This document shows, in pieces, positions 50,433 through 57,623 of a stretch of DNA of 64,000 bases; position 1 is the first letter of the stretch, and every line of letters starts with the position of its first letter. Below the pieces are notes generated by a model, which worked only from the letters and a program-made list of their open reading frames with translations, ran no database searches and was not told the DNA's origin. Position numbers and translations under genes: made by a program. This DNA comes from Pseudomonadota bacterium (GTDB lineage Archaea > Thermoplasmatota > SW-10-69-26 > JACQPN01 > JAJPHT01). Location of the stretch: positions 62,001 to 126,000 of the forward strand of contig JAJPHT010000045.1 in NCBI GenBank assembly GCA_021325135.1. Direction: 5' to 3'.

Positions 50433-50890
50433 CAGACGGAATCGAGGACCGGATCGCCCGGGGCTCCGCCCCGAACCCCTCTGGGGCTGCGCCCTCGGGC
50501 GAGGACATGTACCGCGAGCACATCCTCGACCACTACAAGCACCCGCGCAACTTCGGCGTGCTCAAGCCCGCGGCCGTCGACCACGAGGCCAACAACCCCC
50601 TCTGCGGCGACCAGATCCGTCTCACGTTCAACGTGAACGACAAGGACGAGATCAGCGACGTGAAGTTCACCGGCCGCGGCTGCGCCATCTCGCAGGCCAG
50701 CGCGAGCCTCCTCACCTCCCGCGTCAAGGGCAAGCCCCTCTCCGAGATCAAGGCGATCGACCGCGACCAGGTCGTCCAGATGCTCGGCATCCCCATCAGC
50801 CCCGTGCGCCTCAAGTGCGCCCTCCTCTCCCTCGCGGTCCTCCGCGAGGGCATCGAGATCTACGAGAAGAAGCTCCCTCCCCCTGGATGA
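50429..50890 (+). CDS. sufU: SufU/IscU-like iron-sulfur scaffold or sulfur-transfer protein
   Basis: 153 residues if read from GTG 50429, which overlaps the sufS stop. The conserved domain starts at residue 27 with [15 protein letters not shown] and includes NPLCGD, GRGCAIS and SPVRLKC, the three Cys that bind zinc or a cluster in SufU. The 26-residue extension is encoded by G/C-rich sequence closely resembling a family B repeat arm. ATG 50507 would remove it and match normal SufU starts. SufU passes sulfur from SufS to the SufBCD scaffold. The TGA stop is part of a TGATATCA octamer. Confidence 0.88.
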   Translation: MTDGIEDRIARGSAPNPSGAAPSGEDMYREHILDHYKHPRNFGVLKPAAVDHEANNPLCGDQIRLTFNVNDKDEISDVKFTGRGCAISQASASLLTSRVKGKPLSEIKAIDRDQVVQMLGIPISPVRLKCALLSLAVLREGIEIYEKKLPPPG

Positions 50891-50894
50891 TATC

Positions 50895-51644
50895 ATGGCC
50901 AACGTCCCCGAGCTTGAGATCAAGAACCTCCACGTCTCCGTCGAGGAGAAGCCCATCCTCAAGGGCGTGAACCTGAAGGTGCAGAAGGGCGAGGTCCACG
51001 CCCTCATGGGCCCCAACGGCTCGGGGAAGAGCACGCTCTCCTACACGCTCATGGGCCACCCCAAGTACCAGGTGACGCAGGGCGACATCCTGGTGCGCGG
51101 CAAGAGCATCCTGGAGCTGCCGCCTGACGAGCGCGCCCGCCAGGGGCTCTTCCTCGCCTTCCAGTACCCCATGACGATCCCCGGCGTGACCGTGCAGAAC
51201 TTCCTGCGCGCCGCCTACAACGGCAGCAAGGGGAAGGACCTGACGCCCCTGGAGTTCAACATGATCCTCCTGGAGAAGATGCGGAAGCTGGGCGTCGAGC
51301 CGCAGTTCGCGCGGCGCTACGTCAACGAGGGCTTCTCCGGGGGCGAGAAGAAGCGCCTGGAGGTGCTCCAGATGGCGATCCTGGAGCCCACCGTCGCCGT
51401 GCTCGACGAGCCCGACTCGGGCCTGGACATCGACGCCGTGCGCATCGTCGCCGACGGCATCAACGCCTACAAGGGCCCGCAGAACGGCGTGCTCATCATC
51501 ACGCACTACCAGCGCATCCTGAACTACGTGAACCCCACCAAGGTCACGGTCATCCTCGACGGCCGCGTCGTCAAGGACGGGGGCCCCGAGCTGGCGCTCC
51601 AGCTTGAGGACAAGGGGTACGACTGGCTCCGGCCGGTCGCCTGA
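50895..51644 (+). CDS. sufC: SufC ABC-type ATPase
   Basis: 249 residues. Walker A is GPNGSGKST (39-47), the signature [10 protein letters not shown], Walker [16 protein letters not shown], and the H-loop IITHYQ. SufC associates with SufB/SufD and uses ATP to remodel the scaffold during cluster assembly. ATG 50895 directly follows the sufU stop (four bases apart), so the operon is D-S-U-C. The gene order differs from the common sufC-first arrangement. Confidence 0.93.
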   Translation: MANVPELEIKNLHVSVEEKPILKGVNLKVQKGEVHALMGPNGSGKSTLSYTLMGHPKYQVTQGDILVRGKSILELPPDERARQGLFLAFQYPMTIPGVTVQNFLRAAYNGSKGKDLTPLEFNMILLEKMRKLGVEPQFARRYVNEGFSGGEKKRLEVLQMAILEPTVAVLDEPDSGLDIDAVRIVADGINAYKGPQNGVLIITHYQRILNYVNPTKVTVILDGRVVKDGGPELALQLEDKGYDWLRPVA

Positions 51645-51815
51645 CCCGTCCGGCCACCACCGCCGGTGGGCGCGACGCCTTGACGCACCGCCAGGGCCGC
51701 CGAGGTCATCGATGAAGAAGCTCCGCCTGCGGATGCTCCACGAGCCGCGGCCGCGCGCCTCCCATCGACGAGGCGGCCACGCCGCTCAATAGCGGCCACG
51801 CCCAAGCCCGCTCCC

Positions 51816-52895
51816 TTGCGACCGAGCCTGCGCCCCCGGGAGACGCCCCGCGCCTTCGCGGCGCCCCCGCTTCTGCGCGTCGCCCTGGAGACGCGCGCCT
51901 CGCCCGCGGGCGGCGTGCTGGACCCGCCGTTCCGGTGGGACGACGTCCTCGACGGCCTGCCCCCGCGCCCCCAGGAGCGCGACCCGCCCGCGTACTGCGT
52001 CCGCGGCCCCGAGGTGCTGGCGGGGACGTGGCGCGTGGAGACGGCCCTGGTCGTGCGCGCGCAGGGGCGCCTCGTGGAGGCGGAGGACCGGCTTTGCGTC
52101 ACGCGGCGCGCGCTGGCCGGGGCCATCCAGACCGAGCGCGCCGTCGTGGGCGCACGATTGGAGGAGGCGAAGCGGCGCGGCGTTCCCGCGGGCCTCCTCG
52201 ACCCCGCCCGCGCCGCGACGAAGGGGCTCGCCGCGCTGCCCGATCGCCTCGGCCAGGCGGCGCGCCGCGCGCGGCACGCCCTCGCGACGCGCGAAGGGCG
52301 CAGGATGCTCTGGGCGGGGCTGCGCGATCCGCACCGCCTTCACCCCGAGCAGAAGGCGGTCGCCCTCTTCACCGGGACGTGCGCGCTCCTGGGGCTCCTG
52401 CTCCTCGCGCACCTCGCCGTGACGCTGGTCGCGCCGCGCTTCGCGGTGCCGTGGCGCTCGGGCGTGCTGCTCTTCCTTTACGGCTACGTGAGCAGCGTCG
52501 GCATCCCGCTCCCCTGGGAGCCCGCGCTCCTGGCGGGCGCGGTGATCGTGGGCCCCGTCGTGGCCATCGCCGTGGCGCTCCTGGCGAAGCTCGTGGCGGG
52601 CTACATGGTCTTCTTCGTGGGCGACGAGGTCAACGAGAAATTGGAGCGCCGCGCCGCGCGCTCCCCCCTCTTCGCCAAGGGGCTGCGCCTCGCGGAGGCG
52701 TTCGCGCGCCGCTTCGGCGTCTTCGCCATGGCACTCTTCATCTTCACGCCGGGGCTCCCCGACGCGGTCGCGCTCTACGTCTTCGGAAGCCTGGGCATGC
52801 CCGTGCGGCGCTACCTGGCGGGCATCCTCGTGGGCGCCGCCGCGCTGGACCTCGTCGTCGTGTACGGCGGGCTGCGCGTGCTGGGGATCGGGTGA
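51816..52895 (+). CDS. Membrane protein with VTT/DedA-like domain
   Basis: 359 residues if read from TTG 51816, but the first 30 or so look weak, and GTG 51915 is an alternative start. The N-terminal half is Arg/Glu-rich and soluble. The C-terminal half (about 180-359) has five hydrophobic helices with YGYVSSVGIPLPWEPALLAGAVIVGPVVAIAVALLAKLVAGYMVFFVGDEVNEKL and FIFTPGLPDAVALYVFGSLGMPVRRY. The last matches the conserved glycine/proline loop of VTT (SNARE-associated, DedA-like) proteins, thought to be lipid scramblases or transporters. The fusion to a soluble region is unusual. Confidence 0.65.
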   Translation: MRPSLRPRETPRAFAAPPLLRVALETRASPAGGVLDPPFRWDDVLDGLPPRPQERDPPAYCVRGPEVLAGTWRVETALVVRAQGRLVEAEDRLCVTRRALAGAIQTERAVVGARLEEAKRRGVPAGLLDPARAATKGLAALPDRLGQAARRARHALATREGRRMLWAGLRDPHRLHPEQKAVALFTGTCALLGLLLLAHLAVTLVAPRFAVPWRSGVLLFLYGYVSSVGIPLPWEPALLAGAVIVGPVVAIAVALLAKLVAGYMVFFVGDEVNEKLERRAARSPLFAKGLRLAEAFARRFGVFAMALFIFTPGLPDAVALYVFGSLGMPVRRYLAGILVGAAALDLVVVYGGLRVLGIG

Positions 52896-53133
52896 GAATG
52901 GGGCGGGGCGCCGAGGTTGAGGCGATGGCGCCCCGCCGTGGAGGCGCCCCCCGGGTTTGGAGTAGGAGGCTCCGGGGGGCTGGCCGTCCCTTCGGAGGTT
53001 CGAAGGGGCTGCCGAGGCGCTCCAGAGTCCCATGGCGGTTAGCCTTTGTGGAGGACAGGTGCAGAGCCCAACCCCTCGTCTCCACCTATCCACCGTGGCG
53101 AATGGAATGTTACTGGGGTTACAGGGCTTGGCG

Positions 53134-53880
53134 TTATCCGGGGAGGAGCGAGCCGTGGGACTTCTCGCCGTAGCGCACCGCGACGAGGTTGTAGACCTCC
53201 GCCTGCTCGCCGATCTGGTAGGAGAGGTCGTTGCCGTAGTCGGCCGAGAAGACGTGCACCGCGAAGATGCGCTGCTGGCTCTTGTCCGGGAAGACCTCCA
53301 CCATGCGGTGCTCGAAGCGCGCAGCCTGGAGCACCTCCCCCCAGGGGAGCGTCACGGAGGGGCGGCCCGTGTAGAGGACGTTGGCGTACACCGCGTCAGT
53401 CTCGCCCGGGTAGGTCTGGTTGTACTGGTAGGACGAGTTGCGCAGCACGCGGTCGGGCAGCCGCGGCGAGTACGTCGTCTGGAAGCCGTGCGAGTCGGTG
53501 AGGTTCGCCACCGTCCAGTTGGAGGCGTCGATCCAGCGCGAGTACGAGGCGCGGGGAGTGCTGCCCGCGACGCCTTCCGTCTCCTGCGTCACGAAGAAGG
53601 TCGCGTTGCCCACCTGCGCCTCGCGCACGACGCGGATGGTCCTCGCGTGGCCGCTGGACGTCTCGTAGTCCCACGCGTCGCCCACGTGCCACGTCGCGTT
53701 GGTCACGTAGCCCGGATCGCTGAGGTCGGGCGTGGGCGGAGGCTTCGTGCTGGGCGTGGGCGTCGGCGGCACGACCGAGACGTCGGTGGGCTGCGCGAGC
53801 CGCTCGTCCCCCGCGCCGTGGCCCAGGCAGCCCACGAGCCCCGAGGCCAGGAGCGCCAGGATCGCGGCCCGCCATCTCAC
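53134..53880 (-). CDS. Lipoprotein of unknown function
   Basis: 248 residues from GTG 53880. A short signal with lipobox LVGC (Cys about residue 18) and a Thr/Pro-rich linker precede a beta-rich domain containing WHVGDAWDYETSSGHARTIRVVREAQVGNATFFVTQET and many NxT/S sequons. It resembles other archaeal surface lipoproteins that start with WxVGDxWxYxT. The TTTTTTG box just upstream on the minus strand (53905-53911) fits a leaderless GTG start. TTG 53907 is an alternative. Confidence 0.6.
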   Translation of the reverse strand: MRWRAAILALLASGLVGCLGHGAGDERLAQPTDVSVVPPTPTPSTKPPPTPDLSDPGYVTNATWHVGDAWDYETSSGHARTIRVVREAQVGNATFFVTQETEGVAGSTPRASYSRWIDASNWTVANLTDSHGFQTTYSPRLPDRVLRNSSYQYNQTYPGETDAVYANVLYTGRPSVTLPWGEVLQAARFEHRMVEVFPDKSQQRIFAVHVFSADYGNDLSYQIGEQAEVYNLVAVRYGEKSHGSLLPG

Positions 53881-53904
53881 GAGAGGGGCAAGCCGGGCCC
53901 GCCT

Positions 53905-53942
53905 CAAAAAAGCCCCGTCCCAGCGCGGGATGGCGTTTATCT
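53905..53942. promoter_or_regulatory. Divergent promoters between lipoprotein and FKBP genes
   Basis: Minus strand CTTTTTTG at 53911-53905 is about 28 bases before the lipoprotein start. Plus strand GTTTATCT at 53935-53942 is about 28 bases before ATG 53967 of the FKBP gene. Both suggest leaderless transcripts. Confidence 0.55.
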
Positions 53943-53966
53943 ACAGGACCCGCGTAGCGTGGCCGC

Positions 53967-54398
53967 ATGAAGGTCCAGAAGGGCGACACGGTCGCCGTTC
54001 GCTACACCGGCCGCCTCGACTCGGGGGACGTCTTCGACAGCAACGCCGAGTCGGGGGAGCCCCTGGAGTTCCAGGTGGGCGCGGGGCACGTCATCCCCGG
54101 CTTCGACACGGCCGTCATGGGCCTCGCCAAGGGCGAGTCGCGCACCATCCGCATCCCGCCCGAGGAGGCCTACGGCCCCCGCGACGAGCGCCTCGTCACC
54201 AAGCTGGACCGCAGCCTCTTCGAGGGCGGCGAGATCAGCATCGGCCAGCACCTGGACCTGGAGGACGAGGGGGGCAACGTGTACCACGCGGACGTGGTGG
54301 ACTTCGACGACCGCAGCGTCACCGTGGACCTCAACCACCACCTCGCCGGGCAGGCCCTCACCTTCGACATCATGGTGGAGAGCATCGAGCGCGCCTGA
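53967..54398 (+). CDS. FKBP-type peptidyl-prolyl isomerase, SlyD-like
   Basis: 143 residues. Domain order: FKBP half (VQKGDTVAVRYTGRLDSGDVFDSN..., GHVIPGFDTAVMGLAKGESRTIRIPPEEAYGP), an inserted flap-like domain (DRSLFEGGEISIGQHLDLEDEGGNVYHADVVDFDDRSVTVDLNHHLAG), then the closing FDIMVESI. This matches the SlyD/archaeal short-type FKBPs that combine isomerase and chaperone activity. No metal-binding His/Cys tail is present. A TATA box places the mRNA start at the ATG. Confidence 0.92.
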   Translation: MKVQKGDTVAVRYTGRLDSGDVFDSNAESGEPLEFQVGAGHVIPGFDTAVMGLAKGESRTIRIPPEEAYGPRDERLVTKLDRSLFEGGEISIGQHLDLEDEGGNVYHADVVDFDDRSVTVDLNHHLAGQALTFDIMVESIERA

Positions 54399-54402
54399 GA
54401 GC

Positions 54403-55074
54403 ATGGACGCGCCCAAGCCGGGACACGGCGACCACTGGCTCGCCGCCCTTGAGCAGGACGACCCGCGCCTGCGCGATGCGCTGGCGCCTCCGCTGGACGC
54501 GCCCGAAGGCGTGCGCCTCCTGAGGAGCCCCCTCACCGAGGCGCTGGACATGGTGCAGGTCACCGCGCGGCGCCGCCTCGTCACCGCGTACCCCGAGCCC
54601 CGCGCCACCGCGCTGGTCCACGTCACGCCGCGGCAGCTCTCCCTCTGGGAGACGCACGTCGAGGGGTGGCTCGTCGTCGAGCACGAAGGCGCCGGCGCCC
54701 TCACCCTCTTCCCCACGGACCTGGCGGAGCAGGCGGCGTACTACCAGTCCGCCGGCACGCGGCGCGGCCTCGACCTGGAGATCGCGGGCATCGCGTACCT
54801 CGCCCACCGCGTGGCCGGCGAGAAAGGCGCCCCCCGCCTCGCGCCCGCCCGCCGCGCCGACGCCCGCTTCCTCCCCGACGACTACTGGTTCGAGGGGCTC
54901 GTCCACGCCGTCCACCCCGCGGGGGCCAGCGAGGTGCTGGACCTGGAGATGCAGGGCGGCCTGGAGGTCCCCGTCGTCGTGCGGGAGGCCACCGGCGCCG
55001 CGCCCGGGGACCACGCGCAGGGGTACCTGTGGCTCACGGCCCGCCGGGCCTCAGGGCCCCTCGGCAAAGCCTGA
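54403..55074 (+). CDS. Protein of unknown function next to FKBP
   Basis: 223 residues from ATG 54403, only 4 bases after the FKBP gene. The central part reads as strands (LVTAYPEPRATALVHVTPRQLSLWETHVEGWLVVEHEGAGALTLFPTDLAEQ) and the end includes VHAVHPAGASEVLDLEMQGGLEVPVVV. No signal peptide or membrane segment. I recognise no family. Co-expression with the isomerase is likely from the spacing. Confidence 0.6.
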   Translation: MDAPKPGHGDHWLAALEQDDPRLRDALAPPLDAPEGVRLLRSPLTEALDMVQVTARRRLVTAYPEPRATALVHVTPRQLSLWETHVEGWLVVEHEGAGALTLFPTDLAEQAAYYQSAGTRRGLDLEIAGIAYLAHRVAGEKGAPRLAPARRADARFLPDDYWFEGLVHAVHPAGASEVLDLEMQGGLEVPVVVREATGAAPGDHAQGYLWLTARRASGPLGKA

Positions 55075-55100
55075 ACGTCCGACCCTGCAGAGGGGCCCCC

Positions 55101-55637
55101 ATGCGCCGGAGCCTCGTCCTCGCCGTCGGCCTCGCCACCCTCCTCCTCGCCGGCTGCACTGCCAGCTCCAGCAGCCCGCCCGCCGCGCCCACGAAGCCGG
55201 TGGCCCAGCCCGCCGCCCCCTCCCCCCACGGCCAGGCCTCCTCGGGGAGCAACCTCCCGCCCCCCGCCGTCCCCAGCGGCTTCACCCTCAAGGACGCCGG
55301 CGACGTGCAGGGCACCTTCGAGCGCGCGTGGACGCTCCACGTCGCCGCCGTCGGCTTCCGCGACGCCCTCGTGGACTTCAACCTCACCTCCCTCCAGGAC
55401 GGCGCGCCCCCCACGGCCCGCCTCCACCTCAGCCTCGTGGACGCCCACGGCAAGGAGGTCAAGGCCGACAGCCTCGGCCTGGGCACCCCCGCCAACGCCC
55501 TCGCCTGGAAGCTCTCCCCCACGGACCTCCCCGCCGCGGGCGACTACACCCTCCACGCCACCAGCGAGCCCGGCCCCGCGGCCCTCCCCAGCGGCGGCCT
55601 CGCCAAGTTCAGCCTCTACGCCTCCCTCACCTACTGA
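55101..55637 (+). CDS. Small lipoprotein of unknown function
   Basis: 178 residues with lipobox LLAGC (Cys about residue 19), a Ser/Pro/Ala-rich linker (20-55) and a beta-sandwich-like domain (60-178). The latter contains WTLHVAAVGFRDALVDFNLTSLQDGAPPTARLHLSLVDAHGK and AGDYTLHATSEPGP. It is probably a surface-anchored binding protein. A long stretch without genes, holding a family A repeat, follows. Confidence 0.6.
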   Translation: MRRSLVLAVGLATLLLAGCTASSSSPPAAPTKPVAQPAAPSPHGQASSGSNLPPPAVPSGFTLKDAGDVQGTFERAWTLHVAAVGFRDALVDFNLTSLQDGAPPTARLHLSLVDAHGKEVKADSLGLGTPANALAWKLSPTDLPAAGDYTLHATSEPGPAALPSGGLAKFSLYASLTY

Positions 55638-55784
55638 GGACCGGCACAAGCGCCAAGTACCCGCCGCCGCCTCGCGCCGCCGCCGGCCCCCGCGTCCCCA
55701 CCCGGGACAGGCGCCTGTAGCACCCTCAATGCCGCGCGGCGTCGGCACGACCATGCCGCGGGGGCCGGTTTAGGTTCAGCGGAG

Positions 55785-56067
55785 CACTCCGTCGCACGCG
55801 CTTTCGCGCGTGCGGACTTCGTGGCAGGGGGGGTGGCCTCCCCCTCTGCACTCCCCCCGCCGGGGGGCTCCGCCCCCACGGACCCCCCGCCAGGGGGCTC
55901 TCGCCCCCTTGGAACCCCCACCACGACACGGGGGGCTCCCTTGCTGACGCTCGCAAAATGGGGGGCTTGCTTTGCTGGGGTTCCACAACGAGTGAGGGGC
56001 ACCTCTAGCGCTCGCACCATCGGGGCGATCCTTCGCTGGCGGCCTCAGACGAGTGATGGGCACCTCT
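55785..56067. repeat. Family A dispersed repeat, copy 3 (long form)
   Basis: Begins CACTCCGTCGCACGCGCTTTCGCGCGTGCGGACTTCGTGGCAG exactly as the copy at 39511 and stays almost identical through CTCTGCACTCCCCCCGCCGGGGGGCTCCGCCCCC and GGAACCCCCACCACGA. It is followed by GAGTGAGGGGCACCTCTAGCGC and a second degenerate GACGAGTGATGGGCACCTC unit. Occupies most of the 535-base gap between the lipoprotein and Roadblock genes. Confidence 0.8.
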
Positions 56068-56173
56068 GGTGTCGGTCGCGAGGGGAGGGCGCGGCGGGCG
56101 GCGGGGGCGGGCTTGCGCGCGGCGGCGCCGCATCGCTGCCTTGAAGCCATGGGCCCCGGGTTGGTGGCTCCTC

Positions 56174-56590
56174 ATGGCGACGGCCGTTGGCGCCGAGGAC
56201 CTCAGCCCCTCGGAGGAGCTGAGCCGGACCCTTCACGAGGTCCTGCAGAGTCTCCAGGCCAGCCTCTCGGGCATCCTGGGCTCGGTCCTCGTGGACGACG
56301 CCGGCCTGCCCTTGGCGTGGGACCTCAAGGGCGGGGCCGACCCGACGCTCATCGCGACGGCCGGGGCGATGCTCTCGCGCACCAGCGACCGCTCCACCGA
56401 GATCCTCGACTTCGGCACGCTGCGCAACGTGATCCTCGCCTCGGACAAGGGCACCATCGGCGTGTTCCGCGTCTCCGCCCGCACGAGCCTCGTCGTCCTC
56501 CTCCAGCCCTCCACCAACAACATCCTCGCCACCGTGGAGATCCACAAGGCCCTGGACCGCCTGCGGCAGGTGATCGCGCCTGGTTTCTAG
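56174..56590 (+). CDS. Roadblock/LC7 domain protein
   Basis: 138 residues from ATG 56174. LHEVLQSLQASLSGILGSVLVDDAGLPLAWDLKGGADPTLIATAGAMLS and VFRVSARTSLVVLLQPSTNNILATVEIHKALDRLRQ match the Roadblock/LC7 (MglB-like) fold. Such proteins bind small GTPases or serve as scaffold platforms. No GTPase gene is in the window. Start at ATG 56174 gives the usual short N-terminal helix. Confidence 0.82.
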   Translation: MATAVGAEDLSPSEELSRTLHEVLQSLQASLSGILGSVLVDDAGLPLAWDLKGGADPTLIATAGAMLSRTSDRSTEILDFGTLRNVILASDKGTIGVFRVSARTSLVVLLQPSTNNILATVEIHKALDRLRQVIAPGF

Positions 56591-56745
56591 CGGAGCGCTC
56601 CGTCGCATGGCCGCCCTGTCCGGCCTCGCTGACGCGAGGCCTCCCGTCGGGCGGCCCTGCGACTCCGCGGCAGGGGGCGCGTCGCCCCCCTGCACCCCCC
56701 GACCAGGGGGCTGCCGCCCCCTGGACCCCTGCGTCCGCAAGGTGA
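56591..56745. repeat. Family A dispersed repeat, copy 4
   Basis: CGCTCCGTCGC, an inner hairpin (GGCCGCC...GGGCGGCC), GCGACTCCGCGGCAGGGGGC, GCCCCCCTGCACCCCCCGACCAGGGGGC and GCCCCCTGGACCCC. Same order of blocks as the other family A copies but with a different hairpin stem. Confidence 0.65.
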
Positions 56746-56775
56746 TGCCCCTGTGGCCCTCAGGAGGTGGTGGAC

Positions 56776-57240
56776 ATGGTTTCTGACGCGACGCTCGCGG
56801 CGCTGGAGACGACGCAGTTCGTGTGCGCGGTGCTCTGGGCCCTCATCGTCCTGCGCATCGTCTACATCCTCTCGGCGAACCCCATCGGCGAGTTCGCGCA
56901 GGAGCTTCTCTACCTGCGCGTGAAGGAGCTTCGCACCGCGGGCTACGCCGTGCTGGTGGTCCTCCTGGTGCAGGTGGTGGAGCTTCTGGTGCCCTTCCTC
57001 ACGCGGCAAGGCGTCCTGCGCGACGTGGGCGACGCGCTGGTCTTCGTGGACACCGCGAAGGCGATCCTCATCCTCGTCGCCGCGCTGCTGGTGGTCCTCG
57101 TCGTGCGGCGCTACACGCACCGCGCCCTCGACCGCCGCATCCGCGAGAGCATGGAGACGCTGGCCTACCTCGAAGGGCAGCGCCGCCGGCGCCGCAGCCT
57201 GGAGCGAGGCGAGTACGCCTCGGGCGAGGAAGAGGAGTGA
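56776..57240 (+). CDS. Three-helix membrane protein of unknown function
   Basis: 154 residues from ATG 56776 with an ideal Shine-Dalgarno AGGAGGT seven bases upstream. Hydrophobic helices lie near residues 10-32, 54-78 and 92-113, followed by a basic then acidic cytoplasmic tail (RRYTHRALDRRIRESMETLAYLEGQRRRRRSLERGE...GEEEE). No family recognised. The very strong ribosome site is unusual here, where most genes are leaderless. Confidence 0.6.
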   Translation: MVSDATLAALETTQFVCAVLWALIVLRIVYILSANPIGEFAQELLYLRVKELRTAGYAVLVVLLVQVVELLVPFLTRQGVLRDVGDALVFVDTAKAILILVAALLVVLVVRRYTHRALDRRIRESMETLAYLEGQRRRRRSLERGEYASGEEEE

Positions 57241-57329
57241 GGAGCCCTCATCCGAGAAATCCTGTGAACTTGATCGTGGCGGCCGAGCGCTTTTGTATCT
57301 CCCTCGGCCTTGGAGGGCGGAGACTTCCC

Positions 57330-57596
57330 ATGTCCTTCGATGCCTCCCGCCGCGTCGCCGTCGGCCTCGTGCTCACCCTGCTGGCTTCCGGGCTGCTGGC
57401 CCCCCTCGCCAGCGCGGCCCCCGGGGCCGACGCGACCCTGATCGACTGCCCCCTGCTCCCGCTCACGACCGCGGTGCAGTGCTGGGAGATCAACGCGGCC
57501 ATTCTCAGGGACCAGGCGGAGGCCTTCCTGTACGACCTGACGACCCAGGTGTACCAATACGTGAAGTGCGGCATCATCGGCCCCCCATTCTGTTAG
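57330..57596 (+). CDS. Small secreted protein with few cysteines
   Basis: 88 residues: a signal peptide (about 1-30, ending ASAA) and a mature part of about 55 residues with Cys in DCPLLP, VQCWE, VKCGI and the terminal FC. The mature chain is helix-prone in the middle (EINAAILRDQAEAFLYDLTTQVYQY). TTTTGTAT at 57291 is a likely TATA box. It belongs to a set of small secreted Cys-containing proteins in this part of the window, but sequence similarity to them is low. Confidence 0.6.
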   Translation: MSFDASRRVAVGLVLTLLASGLLAPLASAAPGADATLIDCPLLPLTTAVQCWEINAAILRDQAEAFLYDLTTQVYQYVKCGIIGPPFC

Positions 57597-57623
57597 GTGA
57601 ACCTCTGCGAGACCTGGTCCCGC

